Shown: one piece after another, positions 1-11,254 of the stretch
How positions within the stretch are numbered: position 1 is the stretch's first letter
Layout: every line of letters starts with the position of its first letter
Assembly (NCBI RefSeq): GCF_018687715.1
Contig: NC_056758.1
Coordinates: 9,058,501-9,122,500, forward strand
DNA: 64,000 bases
Reading direction: 5' to 3'
Source: Carya illinoinensis
Lineage: Eukaryota > Streptophyta > Magnoliopsida > Fagales > Juglandaceae
Notes under the pieces: model-generated
Databases searched by the model: none
What the model saw: only the letters and a program-made list of their open reading frames with translations
Told to the model about the DNA's origin: nothing
Translations under genes and position numbers: made by a program

Positions 1-1107
1 CCTTTTTGGAGAACAATGATGCCTATGATGGCACGCAACAATGTACCCGATCATCCCCCCATCTTTCATCAACATTTCATGCAAAGATAAGGCCGTCTGA
101 AAAACAAACGTTCTGATCTATCTAAACTAAGTGTGAAAAATGTAGTATAAAACGAAGAAAATGAAGAACCCTAGCCAGTCTTTGACTCTTGTCCACTCTT
201 TTCTTACGGGAGAGACAAATTTAATTATTTGTATCATATTTTTAATAATCTTCCTCACGTGTAGTCTTATGGGTCATGCGATCTTTCTCAATAAGTGGGT
301 CTAATATGTAGAATATGTAATTAAATGAGATAAAATGTAGAATTAGAGTGAACTCAAGACTTTTACTCTAATATCATGTATAATCATCATTTATCTCAAA
401 AACTTAAACTAAGAAAAATAGTTCATCAATAATGTAAAGAGAAATAGACAAGACAATAAATAATATGAATGAGAGGTCCACATTTCCTGAAAATCTTACA
501 TGGATTCCGTTAACTGATGTAAGGTCATGTGACATGTCTACCTCTCTTTAAAATTGAAGAACTATTCAATTTGATCATAGAGAATCTCTATTGACTAGTG
601 TTGTATACACAAGATTAATCTTTCCTGATCAATTAGCACATGGGATAAAATAAAATTGCCTGACAGATTTAAGCATGGGTTGTTTTGGATAATAGGCCCA
701 CTCAACTTGAACTAGCTAATCAAAAAAGGCTTTCCGCCAAAGTTGAATCCAACATCAAAACCTGAGTGTTGATTTATCCATCATTATTCAGGCTATTTTG
801 CTTTTACCCAAAGTCCAATTTCACCTGCCGACGAGTGGGAATCTACCCAACACTTACATAGCAAATTGAATTGAAAAGCAGACATATTGAATTTGACATG
901 GTAAGAGCCAATATCATTAGAAGTCAATAGCTAGCTGGCCAACTTTAATATGGAATCTTTCCAAATTGTTGCTAGCTAGCTAGCAAGACCCAAAATCCCT
1001 CCAAATCCACATCAAACCTACTTGCAAGAAAACCATAGTTGAAAAGACGCACTTAGGATGAGCTGTAAGACATTCAAGAGTCCAGAAAGGGCCTGTCTCC
1101 GTGAGAT
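1..1107. other. Gene-free stretch
   Basis: I see no convincing coding region, RNA gene or named repeat here. The sequence is moderately AT-rich, with stop codons in every frame. It could hold distal regulatory DNA of a gene outside the window, but nothing in the sequence shows this. Confidence 0.5.
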
Positions 1108-1261
1108 GAGTAATGTTATATACAGTTATAGAGTGTATAAATATCATGTAATCACTTTAAAAAAAATAAGGTCCACAATTAAAAAAATTAATTTTTTTTA
1201 ATATAAGTCTCATATTAATTCATTTTTTTTTAAAAGATTACACGATTAAATATTATTTCTC
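1108..1261. mobile_element. Small MITE-like element, AT-rich
   Basis: The ends form an imperfect inverted repeat: the left end reads GAGTAATGTTATATACAG and the reverse of the right end reads GAGAAATAATATTTAATCG. The interior is A/T runs. A related element lies at 21453-21628 and a fragment near 61000, so it belongs to a dispersed family. No clear target duplication was found, so the borders are approximate. Confidence 0.4.
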
Positions 1262-2083
1262 CCTTGAGATTTCCCCATAATCAAGCAAAATAGGCTTCTT
1301 GTCATTTTTCTCTCCCTAAAGTTCGGCCTTCTGTACACATACACTCTCATTAATCTCATTCCCACATATCCATTATGATCTAAACCATACAGTTAAACTG
1401 GGAGGCAATGCCAGAGTCATAGCAATTTTAATCATGTTCCATTTTGAAAAGACGTTAATTCAGCTATTGTATTAGTGCACAAGGCTCGCACAAATTCTTT
1501 GAAATTTTCATATTTTTTTATAATAGAATTTACTTTTTTTTTCTTTTTTTCTTTTTTTATAAAAGACTTGTACGAATCTTATATATTTAGTATAATTTGT
1601 ACAAATTATTACTCATTCGAAAGTGGAGCAAGATCCCAATCTAAAGTACTACATGATAAATATCACTCGATCAATGATGGAATGTCTACCCAACTACAAT
1701 TTATTTACAACTTATCAATAAAATAATATTTTTTTAAAATTTAAATACATCAAATCAAAATCAAAATTAAAATACATATTTTAAAAAATATTATTTTATT
1801 CCAAGATTGTAAAAAAATTTGAAAAGGAGTTATTGTTTTATTATTTCTCATATCACTTATTGCAAATAAAACATAATTTAAATATTGTAGTTAGACCTAT
1901 GACATCTCAAAATGAATCAAGCATTGGATTACATGAATATATGTAAAAGTACTATCAACCTCAGAGTTCTCCATCTCCTATATATAAGATTTGGTAAACT
2001 AATAGTTTGTTCTTTCGTGCCATACATGCATCAGGCTCGCTGTGGACATGACACGGAGGGGCGATCGGATAGAGTTATCCTTA
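1262..2083. other. Gene-free AT-rich stretch
   Basis: There are only short open frames with low-complexity phenylalanine or isoleucine runs (for example 1475-1726), explained by T-rich sequence. I see no gene or recognisable element. Confidence 0.5.
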
Positions 2084-2431
2084 GGCCTCGTTTGGAAACA
2101 TGTTACGTATATATACATCTCATCTCTTTCCTGAATATTATTTAAGTACAAATGTTTTGTAATTTCAAATCTTCAATTTTTTTTCACCTAATCAATACCC
2201 CATCTTTATAATTTTCTCAGATTTTCAAATAAAATACAAAAATCATTCAAATTTTTTAAATTTTAAAATAAAATTTGTATTAAAAAAATTATATTCTAAC
2301 AATATTTTAATTTTATAATATTTTTATTCAATTTTTTGTGCCATTTTTTAAAACCCAAATAAAACATTTTAACTCAAATTATTTCACTATTATTCATAAA
2401 TATTTCATCTATCTCATTCCCCCAACAGACC
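2084..2431. mobile_element. Tourist-like MITE
   Basis: The left end is GGCCTCGTTTGG preceded by TTA, and the right end is the diverged inverse (CAGACC followed by TTG). The interior has the ATCTCATCTC motif and A/T-rich core shared by at least six other copies in this window. Inverted GGCC..GTTTGG ends with a 3-bp TTA duplication are typical of Tourist elements mobilised by PIF/Harbinger transposases; the assignment here is by analogy. Confidence 0.6.
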
Positions 2432-3070
2432 TTGTTCTTTTGGTTACCCACCTTTCCGATGGGGGCGCTGTAGATGTCGCGGAATATTGCCGGACTTGAT
2501 CTACTATTAGCAGCTGTCAAATATTCGAGCATGATTCCAAGAGATCATAGAAGAATTTCATAATTTGAAATGAACAGATAAATTCCAGCAACAAGCGTGC
2601 AACCTTAAAATTCATCATCTCTATCCAACTTTCACTCGAGGGAAAAAAGCCCAAGCCCCATCCAAAAAGCCTCATGCACTTATGATGTCCAGAAATTACA
2701 ACTGGTGTTTAGGCTCGATCTACTTGTACCAATATATTGATTGACAGAAACACCAAGCAAAATTACAGAATGCAAAAGCCGAGTCCAAACAGTTTGATAT
2801 AATATCAACTTGCCAAGAAAGAAAAAGGGATGAATTTCCTGGCGGTATCAGGATATGAATGTTTGAATTGACGAAACCCAGATTCGATAGCCAGCCCTTC
2901 ATGAGTACTCATAACAAATGCAGGTCACATTAAACCCAATTGAAAAGGAGAGATTTCTGCTTTCACAAATCCAACAAAAGATACAAATTGCGCCAATGCT
3001 AACTAGTTTCAACCGAATAATGTATTTCAAACAGCCAAACAAGTACCAATGCCCTTGAAACTATTATGCA
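2432..3070. other. Unassigned low-copy-looking stretch
   Basis: Composition is more balanced than the flanks, and the minus strand has a 60-codon open frame (2720-2902). That frame has no recognisable domain and is cysteine- and tryptophan-rich in the way of chance frames. It could be untranslated or decayed genic sequence. No gene is claimed. Confidence 0.35.
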
Positions 3071-3072
3071 AA

Positions 3073-3246
3073 TGAGTTTTGCTACATATAAGCAAAGTCG
3101 CGTATTAATCTGCGTACCAATACTGATTTTTTCATACTTAAAAGTTAAATTAGCACTGTTTGCAATAAAATCTACTTTTTAACCAATCACAATAAATTGG
3201 TACACATATTAGTACATAAGTGTGCTTGCAACTAGATTTTTCCTAT
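3073..3246. mobile_element. MITE-like element
   Basis: The left part (around TGCGTACCAATA near 3112) and the right part (TTGGTACACATATTAGT near 3197) are inverted copies of each other, as are the outer ends around TGCTACATATAAGC and GTGCTTGCAACTAG. Total size is about 175 bp. The superfamily cannot be told from the sequence. Confidence 0.4.
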
Positions 3247-4079
3247 GCAAATAGTTTGTCCTTCTGTTTGGTTTTGGTTTTTCAAAAAGAAAATGATACT
3301 ATATCGTCTAAGTTTGTCTCTTCAATTTGACTGTTTATGTATTTTGTTTTATTTTTTAAATTTTTTTATTTAATAGTTAAGAAAATAACTATAATTGTAT
3401 TTGTATTTTATTTTTTTTTAATGTTTAAAGATGTCTAAAAAATATTTGAAAGAAAAAAATATATAATTTTGCACTATAAGCACACCAAATGTGTAAACTT
3501 AAGGTGGCATTCGTAGATTGTAGTCAATGCATAAACATGAATCATAATCATGACATCTACCGCATAAAACTGTAAGGCCTCTCTCTTATAGAGGGTTATA
3601 TTATTGCCTTCCCTGCAGGAGGCTTCTGAAATAATTGCAGATCTGTTCATATCTAGTAATAAAAAGAAATTCCAAGTAAAAAGTAGCAAAAAAAAAAAAA
3701 TCGAATAGCCGTACGAAGTAACCTATGGCACGTGAATAGCTTAAAGATTTTTGTTCTTAAACAAACCAACAACCACGAGGTAAGCGGCCTCCATGAAGTG
3801 CAAGAGCTGCAGGGCTCTCGAACCTCAAATCCGTCAGCACGATACCAATGATACCTAGAATTGTATTGATAACCGTGAGATATGAGAAACTAGTTACACA
3901 ATGAAATTCGAAAATTCGATATTGAATTTAACACCATTTCGGTTTGTCTGCATCTCCAACAAAATAGAGACGGAGATGTTGGAGTTGGTTTTCTTTTTTT
4001 CTTTCTTTTATTTATTTTTTTTAATTTTCTGTCGAAATCAGAGTTGAAGGTGTTACTGGACCAACTCTAATATGATCCG
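3247..4079. other. Gene-free stretch
   Basis: This holds AT-rich sequence, a poly(A) tract near 3690 and a short minus-strand frame (3474-3689) without recognisable domains. I see no gene. Confidence 0.5.
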
Positions 4080-4735
4080 ACTCCGACTTCAAATCTGATT
4101 CCAATATTGTATAATACTATATAAAAATATGTATTTATCTACATATTTATTATATATACTAATATAATTATAGTACTAGAACTTATATAATTAAATTCAA
4201 TAATATACTTGTACTCTAATATAAATAGATTAATAATAATTTAGTATATGTAAATATCATATTATTATTATTATCATACATAATCAAGTATTGAAATAAG
4301 TTAAGACACTAGAATTGAAATTGGTGTATTGAAATAAGTCTAGTTGATAAGTTAATAATAATAAATATTAATTTACCAAAGTATAATAACATGTAATTAG
4401 ATATTACAATACAAGTCTTGTATAGAAATAAATTAGACACTAGTATAGAAATAACTAATAAGTCTAATATAATAAGTTAATAAAACAAAATATTAATTGA
4501 CTAAAATACAATAATATATAATTAGACACTAGAAATAAATTATAAATAAATTAGATATTAATATAATATAATAACATATAATACAGTAGTATAATAATAT
4601 ATAATTAGATACTATAGTATATGTCTAGTATAGAAATAAGTCTAATATAATAAGTTAATGACACATAATACAATAGTATAATAACATATAATTAGATACT
4701 AGAAATAATATATAATACTACAATGATGTGTAATT
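4080..4735. repeat. AT-rich degenerate tandem repeat
   Basis: Motifs such as ATAATTAGACACTA, AGTATAGAAATAAGT and TCTAATATAATAAGTTAAT recur many times in the same order with small changes. This indicates an array of diverged units of several tens of bases. The array continues after the inserted element that ends at 6091 (GACACTAATATAAGTTTAG near 6094), so it was once longer and uninterrupted. Confidence 0.6.
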
Positions 4736-4751
4736 AGACACTAATATAAGT
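4736..4751. repeat. Target-site duplication, left copy (16 bp)
   Basis: AGACACTAATATAAGT occurs here and again, identical, at 6092-6107. It flanks the GC-rich insertion with an A-rich 3' end. Confidence 0.8.
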
Positions 4752-6091
4752 AGAGCAGATCCGAATCTGCAGAGAGAAGCTCTCCCCTCTCTCTAGAAAG
4801 CCAAACACAAAATCCTTCCCAGAGGGAGGAGCCTCCCTCCCCTCTCTTTATTTTCATGTTCTCTTGTTTTGTTTTCCTGCTTTTCTAGTTTTATTTTGGT
4901 GTATTTGTTTCGACTCTTGAAAATAAAGGGCGCCGGATGCTTGTCTGGGCCGCCTCTCTAGAAAAAAAGGAAGAAGAGACGGTGGGAGAGAAGTGGTGCG
5001 AGACGATCTCTATGGGAGAGGCAGACAAAGACGGAGCTTGATACTCTGTTTTAGTACGAGCGTTCATGGGCTATCCCGAGGTCTCCGGTGATACTCTATT
5101 TTGGTATGAGCGTTCATGGGCTGTCTAGAGGTCTCCGGTAAGGAAGTTTACGGATGTCCTACTTTGGGAATCATTCAATGGTCTTTCGACGTACTGGGTT
5201 GAAGGTAAACGGCGAGGAAGGAAGGCAAACAGCGAGGGAGCTGGAGAAGTGGACTGAGGCGAGGCAGGGCTGCTCTGATTTTGGTACGAGCTGTGGGTAG
5301 TGGGTCTAAGCCAAGGATGGTAGTCCTTGGCTGGGGTGAGATGGCGTCCATGGGAGAGGCAGACAGCGACGGAGCTTGCTGCTCTGTTTTGGCACGTGCA
5401 TTCATGGGCTGCCTCTTTATGGTTGCCGTGCATTCACCTAGGCTCCATGGCGCTTTCCATGCTTCGTGGTGGACTAGCCGGCTCATGTGCAGAGTGGATA
5501 ACAGGGAAAGTGGGTGGCGGCGGCAGAAGGAAGAGATGCAACCCTAATAGGTTGGGCCCCCACGTGCACACAAGCTGAGCTTTTGGCTTAGACTAGGCCC
5601 ATTTGTTTTTACAGCCCACCAATTTTTTGTTTTTTTTTCTATATTTGCAATGTTAATTTGTTTTAGGATACTTTTATTAGTAAAAAAGAAATAGACTAAT
5701 ATCTCACTCCTTTTTAGAAGAAGGTAAGTATTTGTCCTACTCTTTTGGAGGAATATAAGTGGTAGTACTCTTCCTCCTTGGGAGGAGAGAGTGTGGTTGT
5801 ACTCTTCCTCCTTGAGATGATGGAGCTTGGATGTATTTTTTTTTTTGTAAAAATGTCGTTTTAGTTCCGTTTTGACAAAACACTCTCTTTTAATTGCTGT
5901 CAAAAGAGAAAATATAGAAGTTTAAAAAATATCCATTACAAAAAAATTTGTTGACGAGAAAAGTCTATAACAGATGAGTAATTTGGTTGATAATCTAAAT
6001 TTTTTTAAATTAATTAGTCACAGACGTAACTTCAATTTCAGTTAATGAAATTAAGTCTATTATAAAAAAAAAACAAAAAGAAGAAGAAGAA
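4752..6091 (+). mobile_element. Retroposed insertion, unclassified, with A-rich tail
   Basis: A 1.34-kb segment interrupts the AT-rich repeat array. It is bounded by an identical 16-bp direct repeat and ends in an A-rich run (about 6063-6091), the signature of target-primed reverse transcription. The first part is pyrimidine- and GC-rich (CTCCC/GGGAGG hairpin-like stretches near 4780-4840). The middle carries repeats around TTCATGGGCT (near 5064, 5113 and 5400). The last 400 bp are AT-rich. Overlapping open frames exist on both strands at 5125-5578, but none resembles a known protein. It could be a non-autonomous LINE derivative or a retroposed transcript. Confidence 0.7.
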
Positions 6092-6107
6092 AGACACTAA
6101 TATAAGT
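6092..6107. repeat. Target-site duplication, right copy (16 bp)
   Basis: Identical to 4736-4751, and lies directly after the A-rich tail of the insertion. Confidence 0.8.
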
Positions 6108-7168
6108 TTAGTATAAAAATAAGTGAGATATTAATGATTTATTTTTTTATTTTTTATTTTTAAAAAATCAAAATTTGAAAGTCTACAATAAATAATTTTT
6201 AAAAAAAATAAACTATATATAAAATTAAAATAAATCCAAAAAACCAAAATCTGACTCCGACAACTCGAAATCTACACAAATAAAAAATTCGAACGTGATA
6301 AACATGATTCAGCCATCCTAATTTGGATGAAGTAGTGTCTTTTCCCAAAAAATAAAAAAAATAAAATAAAAATAAGAGCTATAAATAATCGAGAAAACTG
6401 TTTGTGGGGAGACCTCAATCCATAAAAAGCCCAAGAATTTTAATACTAATTTAATTCTCTCTTTCGTTCGACGAGTGAATGATTCGAAACGCCTGTAGCC
6501 CCAAAAGGCCTTTTATCATTTTTCCTTCCACTAACTAGTCAACATACTCCGGTCAAATCATTGGCAATCGAATATTAGCGATTCGTTAACATCATTTTTC
6601 GTCTCATTTTATTTAATCTAATAAATATAATTTTTTAACGTTTTTGTATAAAATAAAATAAAAAATCTAATTTTTTAAATTTTAAAATAAAAATAATATT
6701 AAAAAATACTTTTAAATAATATTTTATTTATTTTTAATATCTCATCACTAAAATCAACCAAAGCCTAGGTATCAATTAAATATACAAAACCTGTTCCCCT
6801 TAAAACTGAATCCATCATTACGCGAAACCATCATCACTCTAGGCAAATAAAATCCTTCTCAAATTCGGGATACTTTAGCATTGTTTTATACTCAAGAAAA
6901 CTTAAATAACCAAAACAAATAAAGAGAATCAGTTTAAAATACTAAAACTTTCTGCCAAAAGCCGGTTCCATTTTCCAGTCATCTCTAAACATCCAGAAGA
7001 TTACAGGGGCACCATTACACCTTTCTTCTTCACATTACCCACCATACAGGCACTTCATATTCACAGAGACCTAAATCTAACCAAACCTCTAGAATCCTCC
7101 TTTCTTAACACAAACAAGCAAACGAAAATTTACTTATTTTTCTAATCTCTTTCTTTTTCCCTGAATTC
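6108..7168. other. Gene-free stretch downstream of histone H1
   Basis: This begins with the continuation of the AT-rich repeat. It holds a decayed Tourist-like MITE fragment near 6590-6770 (ATTTTATTT and AATATT blocks as in the other copies). The last 200 bp or so before 7169 probably include the 3' untranslated region of the minus-strand histone gene. I found no canonical polyadenylation signal there. Confidence 0.4.
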
Positions 7169-7989
7169 TCAGGCAGTGGCCTTCTTGGCTCTCTTTGCAG
7201 CAGGAGACCTGATTGACTTGGGTTGTTTGGGCTTGGCAGGAGTCGCCTTCTTCGCCTTCTTTCCCACAGGCGCGACCTTCTTCGTGGGCTTCCTCTTCGT
7301 GCCCCTCTTAGTTGCGGGGTCTGGTTTTTTCGCCGCCGGAGCGGGCTTGGTTGCCTTGGCTTTAGCCACCTTGTCCTTTGCCACCTTGTCCTTCTTTCCC
7401 GTTTCGGAGAGTTTGTACGATGCCTTGATCTTGATCAGCTTCCCTCTCGTGGCCGAGTTCTTCAGTTGCAGACCCAATATCTTCTTAAAGTTCGAGGGGA
7501 GTACGGCCTTGTGCTTCTCCTCCATGTACTTGGCTATGGCGTATGGGCTGGACCCACTTTTCTCGTTCAGAGCCAACAGAGCCTCCTTGATCATCTGCGA
7601 AAATTATCATAAACAATTTAACTCCATAATTCTCACACTGAAATTCAAAATTCCTATAAAAACCCAGGCATCCAGAAACCGCCGACTCAGAATTCTCAGG
7701 TCTGAGAGACGAAAAATAAAGATGAAACTCATTTGGATTTAATAAATTATCCACAAACACATGACAAAATCAAAATTCAAACGATAAGTCCATGGATAAG
7801 AAGTGAAGTAACCTGAAAGTATGGAGGATGAGCAGCAGTTTTTGGTTGTTTTGGCTTCTTCTCCTTGGGGACCTTGGCTTTCCTCTCCTTAACTGGCTTC
7901 GAAGCCTTCTTCTTGGGCTCCTTAGCAGCTGGGACTTCCGCCGTCGGCTTCTCGACGGCCGGGACTTGAGCTTCTCCGATAGCAGACAT
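7169..7989 (-). CDS. Histone H1 (linker histone), two exons
   Basis: Linker histone that binds the nucleosome dyad and linker DNA in the nucleus and compacts chromatin. Exon 1 is 7813-7989 and exon 2 is 7169-7594. The 218-bp intron has GT at 7812-7811 and AG at 7596-7595, and splits codons 59/60 in phase 0. The product is 200 residues: an acidic/lysine-rich tail (1-50), the winged-helix H15 globular domain (about 52-122, opening AAHPPYFQMIKEALLALNEK and containing GSSPYAIAKY), then a Lys/Pro/Ala tail with KKA and PAAK repeats (123-200). The intron inside the globular domain and the short tail fit plant H1, perhaps the short stress-type (HIS1-3-like) class; the subclass is inference. The start is the ATG at 7989, the first in frame. 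The plus-strand frames over this locus are shadows. Confidence 0.95.
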
Positions 7990-8074
7990 CACGAATCACC
8001 GAAATGAACTCTCACACAGACACCGCGCAAATGTTCCGAGAATATCTAGTGACGCAAGTTGAAGTGACCCTCTT

Positions 8075-8151
8075 GGTATTTATCATTAGAAACCGATCTC
8101 CGTGAGAAGTGGGCGCGGCTTCTGATTGGTCCGCTTTTATTCTCGCGGATC
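8075..8151 (-). promoter_or_regulatory. Histone H1 promoter elements: octamer, CCAAT box, TATA-like box
   Basis: Upstream of the H1 start, the octamer CGCGGATC, a known element of plant histone promoters linked to S-phase expression, lies at 8144-8151 in reverse relative to the gene. On the gene strand, ACCAATC (a CCAAT box, plus-strand 8124-8130) follows, then a TATA-like GATAAATACC at 8084-8075, about 90 bp before the ATG. Order and spacing fit a plant core promoter. The motifs are seen; the function is inferred from known plant histone genes. Confidence 0.65.
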
Positions 8152-8541
8152 GTGGCTTCGTGAAAGGAGAGTTCTGGAACGTACGCGTGGAGGAAATAGG
8201 AGCGTTGATCTGTAGCATCTTTTAAGTGGGTCAAATGCGACACAGATGGGGCTAAATAGGGATAGGAATTCCAGAAAGGACTCATGTTCTTCCTCTGGAA
8301 TGTTAGGAGGGTGTGTTTTTTCAGTGGAATTAGGACTGAGTTTCTATGCATTGGAATTGAATCCCAACGTGAGAATCTTTTCAGATTGAAGCCAAGAAAG
8401 GAGGGATTATAATGTGGGTTGAACGAAGTGAAATGGTCATCATTTAGGATGTGATATCAAGGCATCAAAGAGTAACAGTTTTAGTTCTACCATTTGTTTC
8501 TTATTTTTGGACTCAAGTAGAAAATATAATATATAGTTTTA
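8152..8541. other. Upstream region of histone H1
   Basis: No gene is seen. The GC content drops away from the promoter. This is probably upstream regulatory sequence of H1; a minus-strand frame at 8046-8351 is a chance frame across the promoter. Confidence 0.4.
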
Positions 8542-8914
8542 GGCCCAGTTTTATTACACAGATAAGATAAGAAGAAAATTAAAAATTAAAGAAAATATTA
8601 TTAAAATATAATTGTTTTAATATAATTTTTATTTTAGAATTTAAAGAAGTTAAATTGTTTGAAAAATTCTATACACTATACTACAATCTTCCTTACATTT
8701 CATTAAGTAAGATGAGGCACATTTATCACTATTGAATTATTATTTATTGCATGCTTCTTTATTATTAAATGGTGATAAATGCTTCACATCATATGTAGTG
8801 GGATGGTGGTGTAATGTATAGCATTACTCAATTTTTTTTTATATTTTATTTGAAAATTTGAAAAAGTTGTAATAATTAGATAAAATAAGATATTTTGTAA
8901 ATATAAACCAGGCC
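8542..8914. mobile_element. Tourist-like MITE, interrupted by a second MITE
   Basis: GGCCCAGTTTTATTACACAG at the left and its diverged inverse AACCAGGCC at the right are each bordered by TTA (8539-8541 and 8915-8917). The core motifs match the other copies (GAAAATTTGAAAAAG, AGTTGTAAT). The element is longer than its relatives because another MITE (8661-8829) sits inside it. Confidence 0.65.
8661..8829. mobile_element. Nested MITE
   Basis: The left end GAAAAATTCTATACACTATA and the reverse of the right end GAGTAATGCTATACATTACA form an imperfect inverted repeat about 30 bp long. It sits inside the Tourist-like MITE, so it inserted later. The family is unknown; the GAGTAAT-type end resembles the elements at 1108 and 21453. 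Confidence 0.5.
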
Positions 8915-8985
8915 TTAGTACTTATAGCTTATAGTTTAAGTAATAAGTTCTACTATTAAAAAATTATTTACTATTTTGTAACTAT

Positions 8986-9177
8986 GGCTTGGTTTAGTTA
9001 CCAAATACTAAACTATCACATCTAATCTCATCTCATTATTACAAATTTCTCAAATTTTAACACAAAATATAATAAACAATTCAAATTTTTAAATTCTAAA
9101 ACAAAATTAATATTAAAAAAATATATTGTAACAATATTTTATTCAATTTTTAATAAAACATTTTAACCAAACAAGGC
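8986..9177. mobile_element. Tourist-like MITE
   Basis: The left end GGCTTGGTTTAGTTACC and the right end AACCAAACAAGGC are inverted copies. The interior has ATCTCATCTCATTATTACAA, AATATAATAAACAATTCAA and AACAATATTTTATTCAA, the blocks shared by the family in this window. Size is about 190 bp. Confidence 0.65.
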
Positions 9178-9435
9178 ATATATGTTTAAAGTACTTTCAA
9201 ATATATTACATTTGTTTGAAAATAAGTTTAGAAAAAAAGTGTTTTATGAGATAGAAATGAAGATTATTTAATTTTTTAAATATTATGACTGCATTCTTGA
9301 AAGTTTGAAAGTTGTAATTATTTTAAAGTTGTATAGATATATTCGCCTATTGACAGTCTTTTAAAAATTTGAATTATGTTTTGTGTTAATTTTTTAAATA
9401 TAACTCAATTCACATCCCTCTTGTGTTAATCATCT

Positions 9436-11160
9436 GGGCAATAATTAGTATCAAAGCAAGGGCTTTATTATAAGATTAACCATCTCTTGAGTTAAAATTT
9501 TATGGCTAATATTGCAGCTTCATTTGGTGAAAGTCAATCTAGAAGTCGCCTCCACTCTTTTGTGGAGACAATTACCCATTCTGGAAAGTTTGAATGAGAA
9601 TATTTCTTCATTCTTAAGGTCGAGAAATCTGAAAATATATTGTAAATAGACCTTATATTCCAACAAAAGTAGTTGATGGAGTAAAGATCAAAAAGGAAGA
9701 AGAAAAATTTAATCGTAAAGACGATAGACTTTATACATTGAATTTATCTGCTATGAATTTATTATATAATGCTCTCAATGAAAATGAATTTAATAAAATA
9801 ATGACTTGCGTTACGGCAAATGAAATTTGGGATAATTTGGAAGTTACTTATGAAGGAATTTCGCAAGTAAATGAATCAAAAATTTATATTCTTACTCATG
9901 AATATGAAATGTTTAAGATGAATCATGATGAATCTATTTCTAATATGTACACTAGTTTTACTAATATCATAAACAGTTCGACTGCTATTGGCAAAGTTTA
10001 TTCTAAAGTAGAGATAGTAAAAAAAATTCTCAACTCTACCAAAACGCTGGGAATCAAAAGTGACACCGATTTTTAAAGTTAGAGACCTCAAGAAGCTTGA
10101 AGTGAATTAACTCATTGGGTCACTTATCACCCATGCGTACACATTAAAAAGATGAAAAGAAAAAAGAAAGTCAAATAAGAGTTTGGCACTTAAAGCTATT
10201 TATCATGAAAGTGAAAATGATGAAGATAAGAAAAATGACGATAAAAATGAAGAAATTGCGATGATAACAAGAAGAATTAAGATATTCTTAAAAAAAATAA
10301 AGCTCCTTCAAGGAAATTATTCAAAAAGTTTTTCAAGAAAGATTCAGTTAAAAATGATACTTTAATTTGTTATAAATGTAATAAGTCTGGTCATATCAAA
10401 CCAGATTATCCTATGCTATAGAAAAATTGAAACAAGAGCAAGAAAGTAATGAAAGCTAAATGGGATGATGATTCAAGTAGTTTGAATAGTAAAGCAAGCA
10501 ATGAAAAATCAACAAATCTTTATCTTATGGCTAAAGATGACATTGAGGTAACAAATTTTGATAATATTGAAAATCTTTTATATGAACAATTGCAAAATGT
10601 TTTAGAAGAGGTATATGAGAAACTTGAAAAATTGGATATCAAGTATATCACTTTGAAAAGAAAAATTCTTTTTTAACAAATAAAATTGATGTTTTAAGAA
10701 AAGAAAGTATCATTTTGAAATATAAAAATCTTAAGCTGAAAATAAATAAAAAAACTGATTTAGAAAATATTGTTGAAAACTTTACGAATAGAAAAAGAAA
10801 TTTTAAAAAACTTATTGGTAGTCAAATGTGTGTTTTTAATAAGGCAGCCTTGTGATATATACCAAACAAAAATACAAACCTTATAAAAATTTCTTTGATA
10901 ATTCTTCTACATCAAAGTCTAGTATTCAAAATTCTTTTCATAAAAATAATTTTGTCAAAGAAAGATACTATTATAATCACTCAAGTTCTTCATATATGCC
11001 ACATACTATTTATAATTTTTGTAATAAAAATTGTCACAATTATCATACTTGTTCTATTAGAAGAAATATTATAATGATTATTAGGGTCATTTAGGTACCT
11101 AAAAATCTTATTTCTTCTAGTACTAATAAATGAATGACCCAAAGAACTTAGGTACTAAAA
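9436..11160 (+). pseudogene. Copia-type retrotransposon gag remnant (UBN2 domain)
   Basis: Capsid/nucleocapsid region of an LTR retrotransposon, decayed. A primer-binding-like TAGTATCAAAGCA (near 9447; consensus TGGTATCAGAGC, initiator-Met tRNA) precedes a coding region. The frame 9738-10076 is a UBN2-type gag core (MNLSAMNLLYNALNENEF near its start; later EIWDNLEVTYEG and YEMFKMNHDESI). Near 10363 the zinc knuckle reads CYKCNKSGHIKPDY, with the last Cys replaced by Tyr. Further charged coiled-coil segments follow (10449-10676, 10852-11094), broken by stops. No protease, integrase or RT follows, so pol is missing. The 5' LTR is reduced to a short remnant. Confidence 0.8.
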
Positions 11161-11254
11161 ATATCTTATAATGATTAGAAGAAAAATATATATGATGCAT
11201 GCTATAAATATCTTTTGAAAGATAGACCAGAGTCAATAAAAATAGAGAAATTTT

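Noticed and set aside
5125..5578. Several overlapping 83-103-codon frames on both strands
   Set aside because: GC-rich sequence lacks stop codons. Four mutually overlapping frames without known domains cannot all be genes, and the segment is part of a retroposed insertion.
7176..7742. 188-codon plus-strand frame over histone H1
   Set aside because: Mirror image of the lysine/alanine-rich H1 tail; its Phe/Leu/Ala composition is the antisense of AAG/GCC codons.
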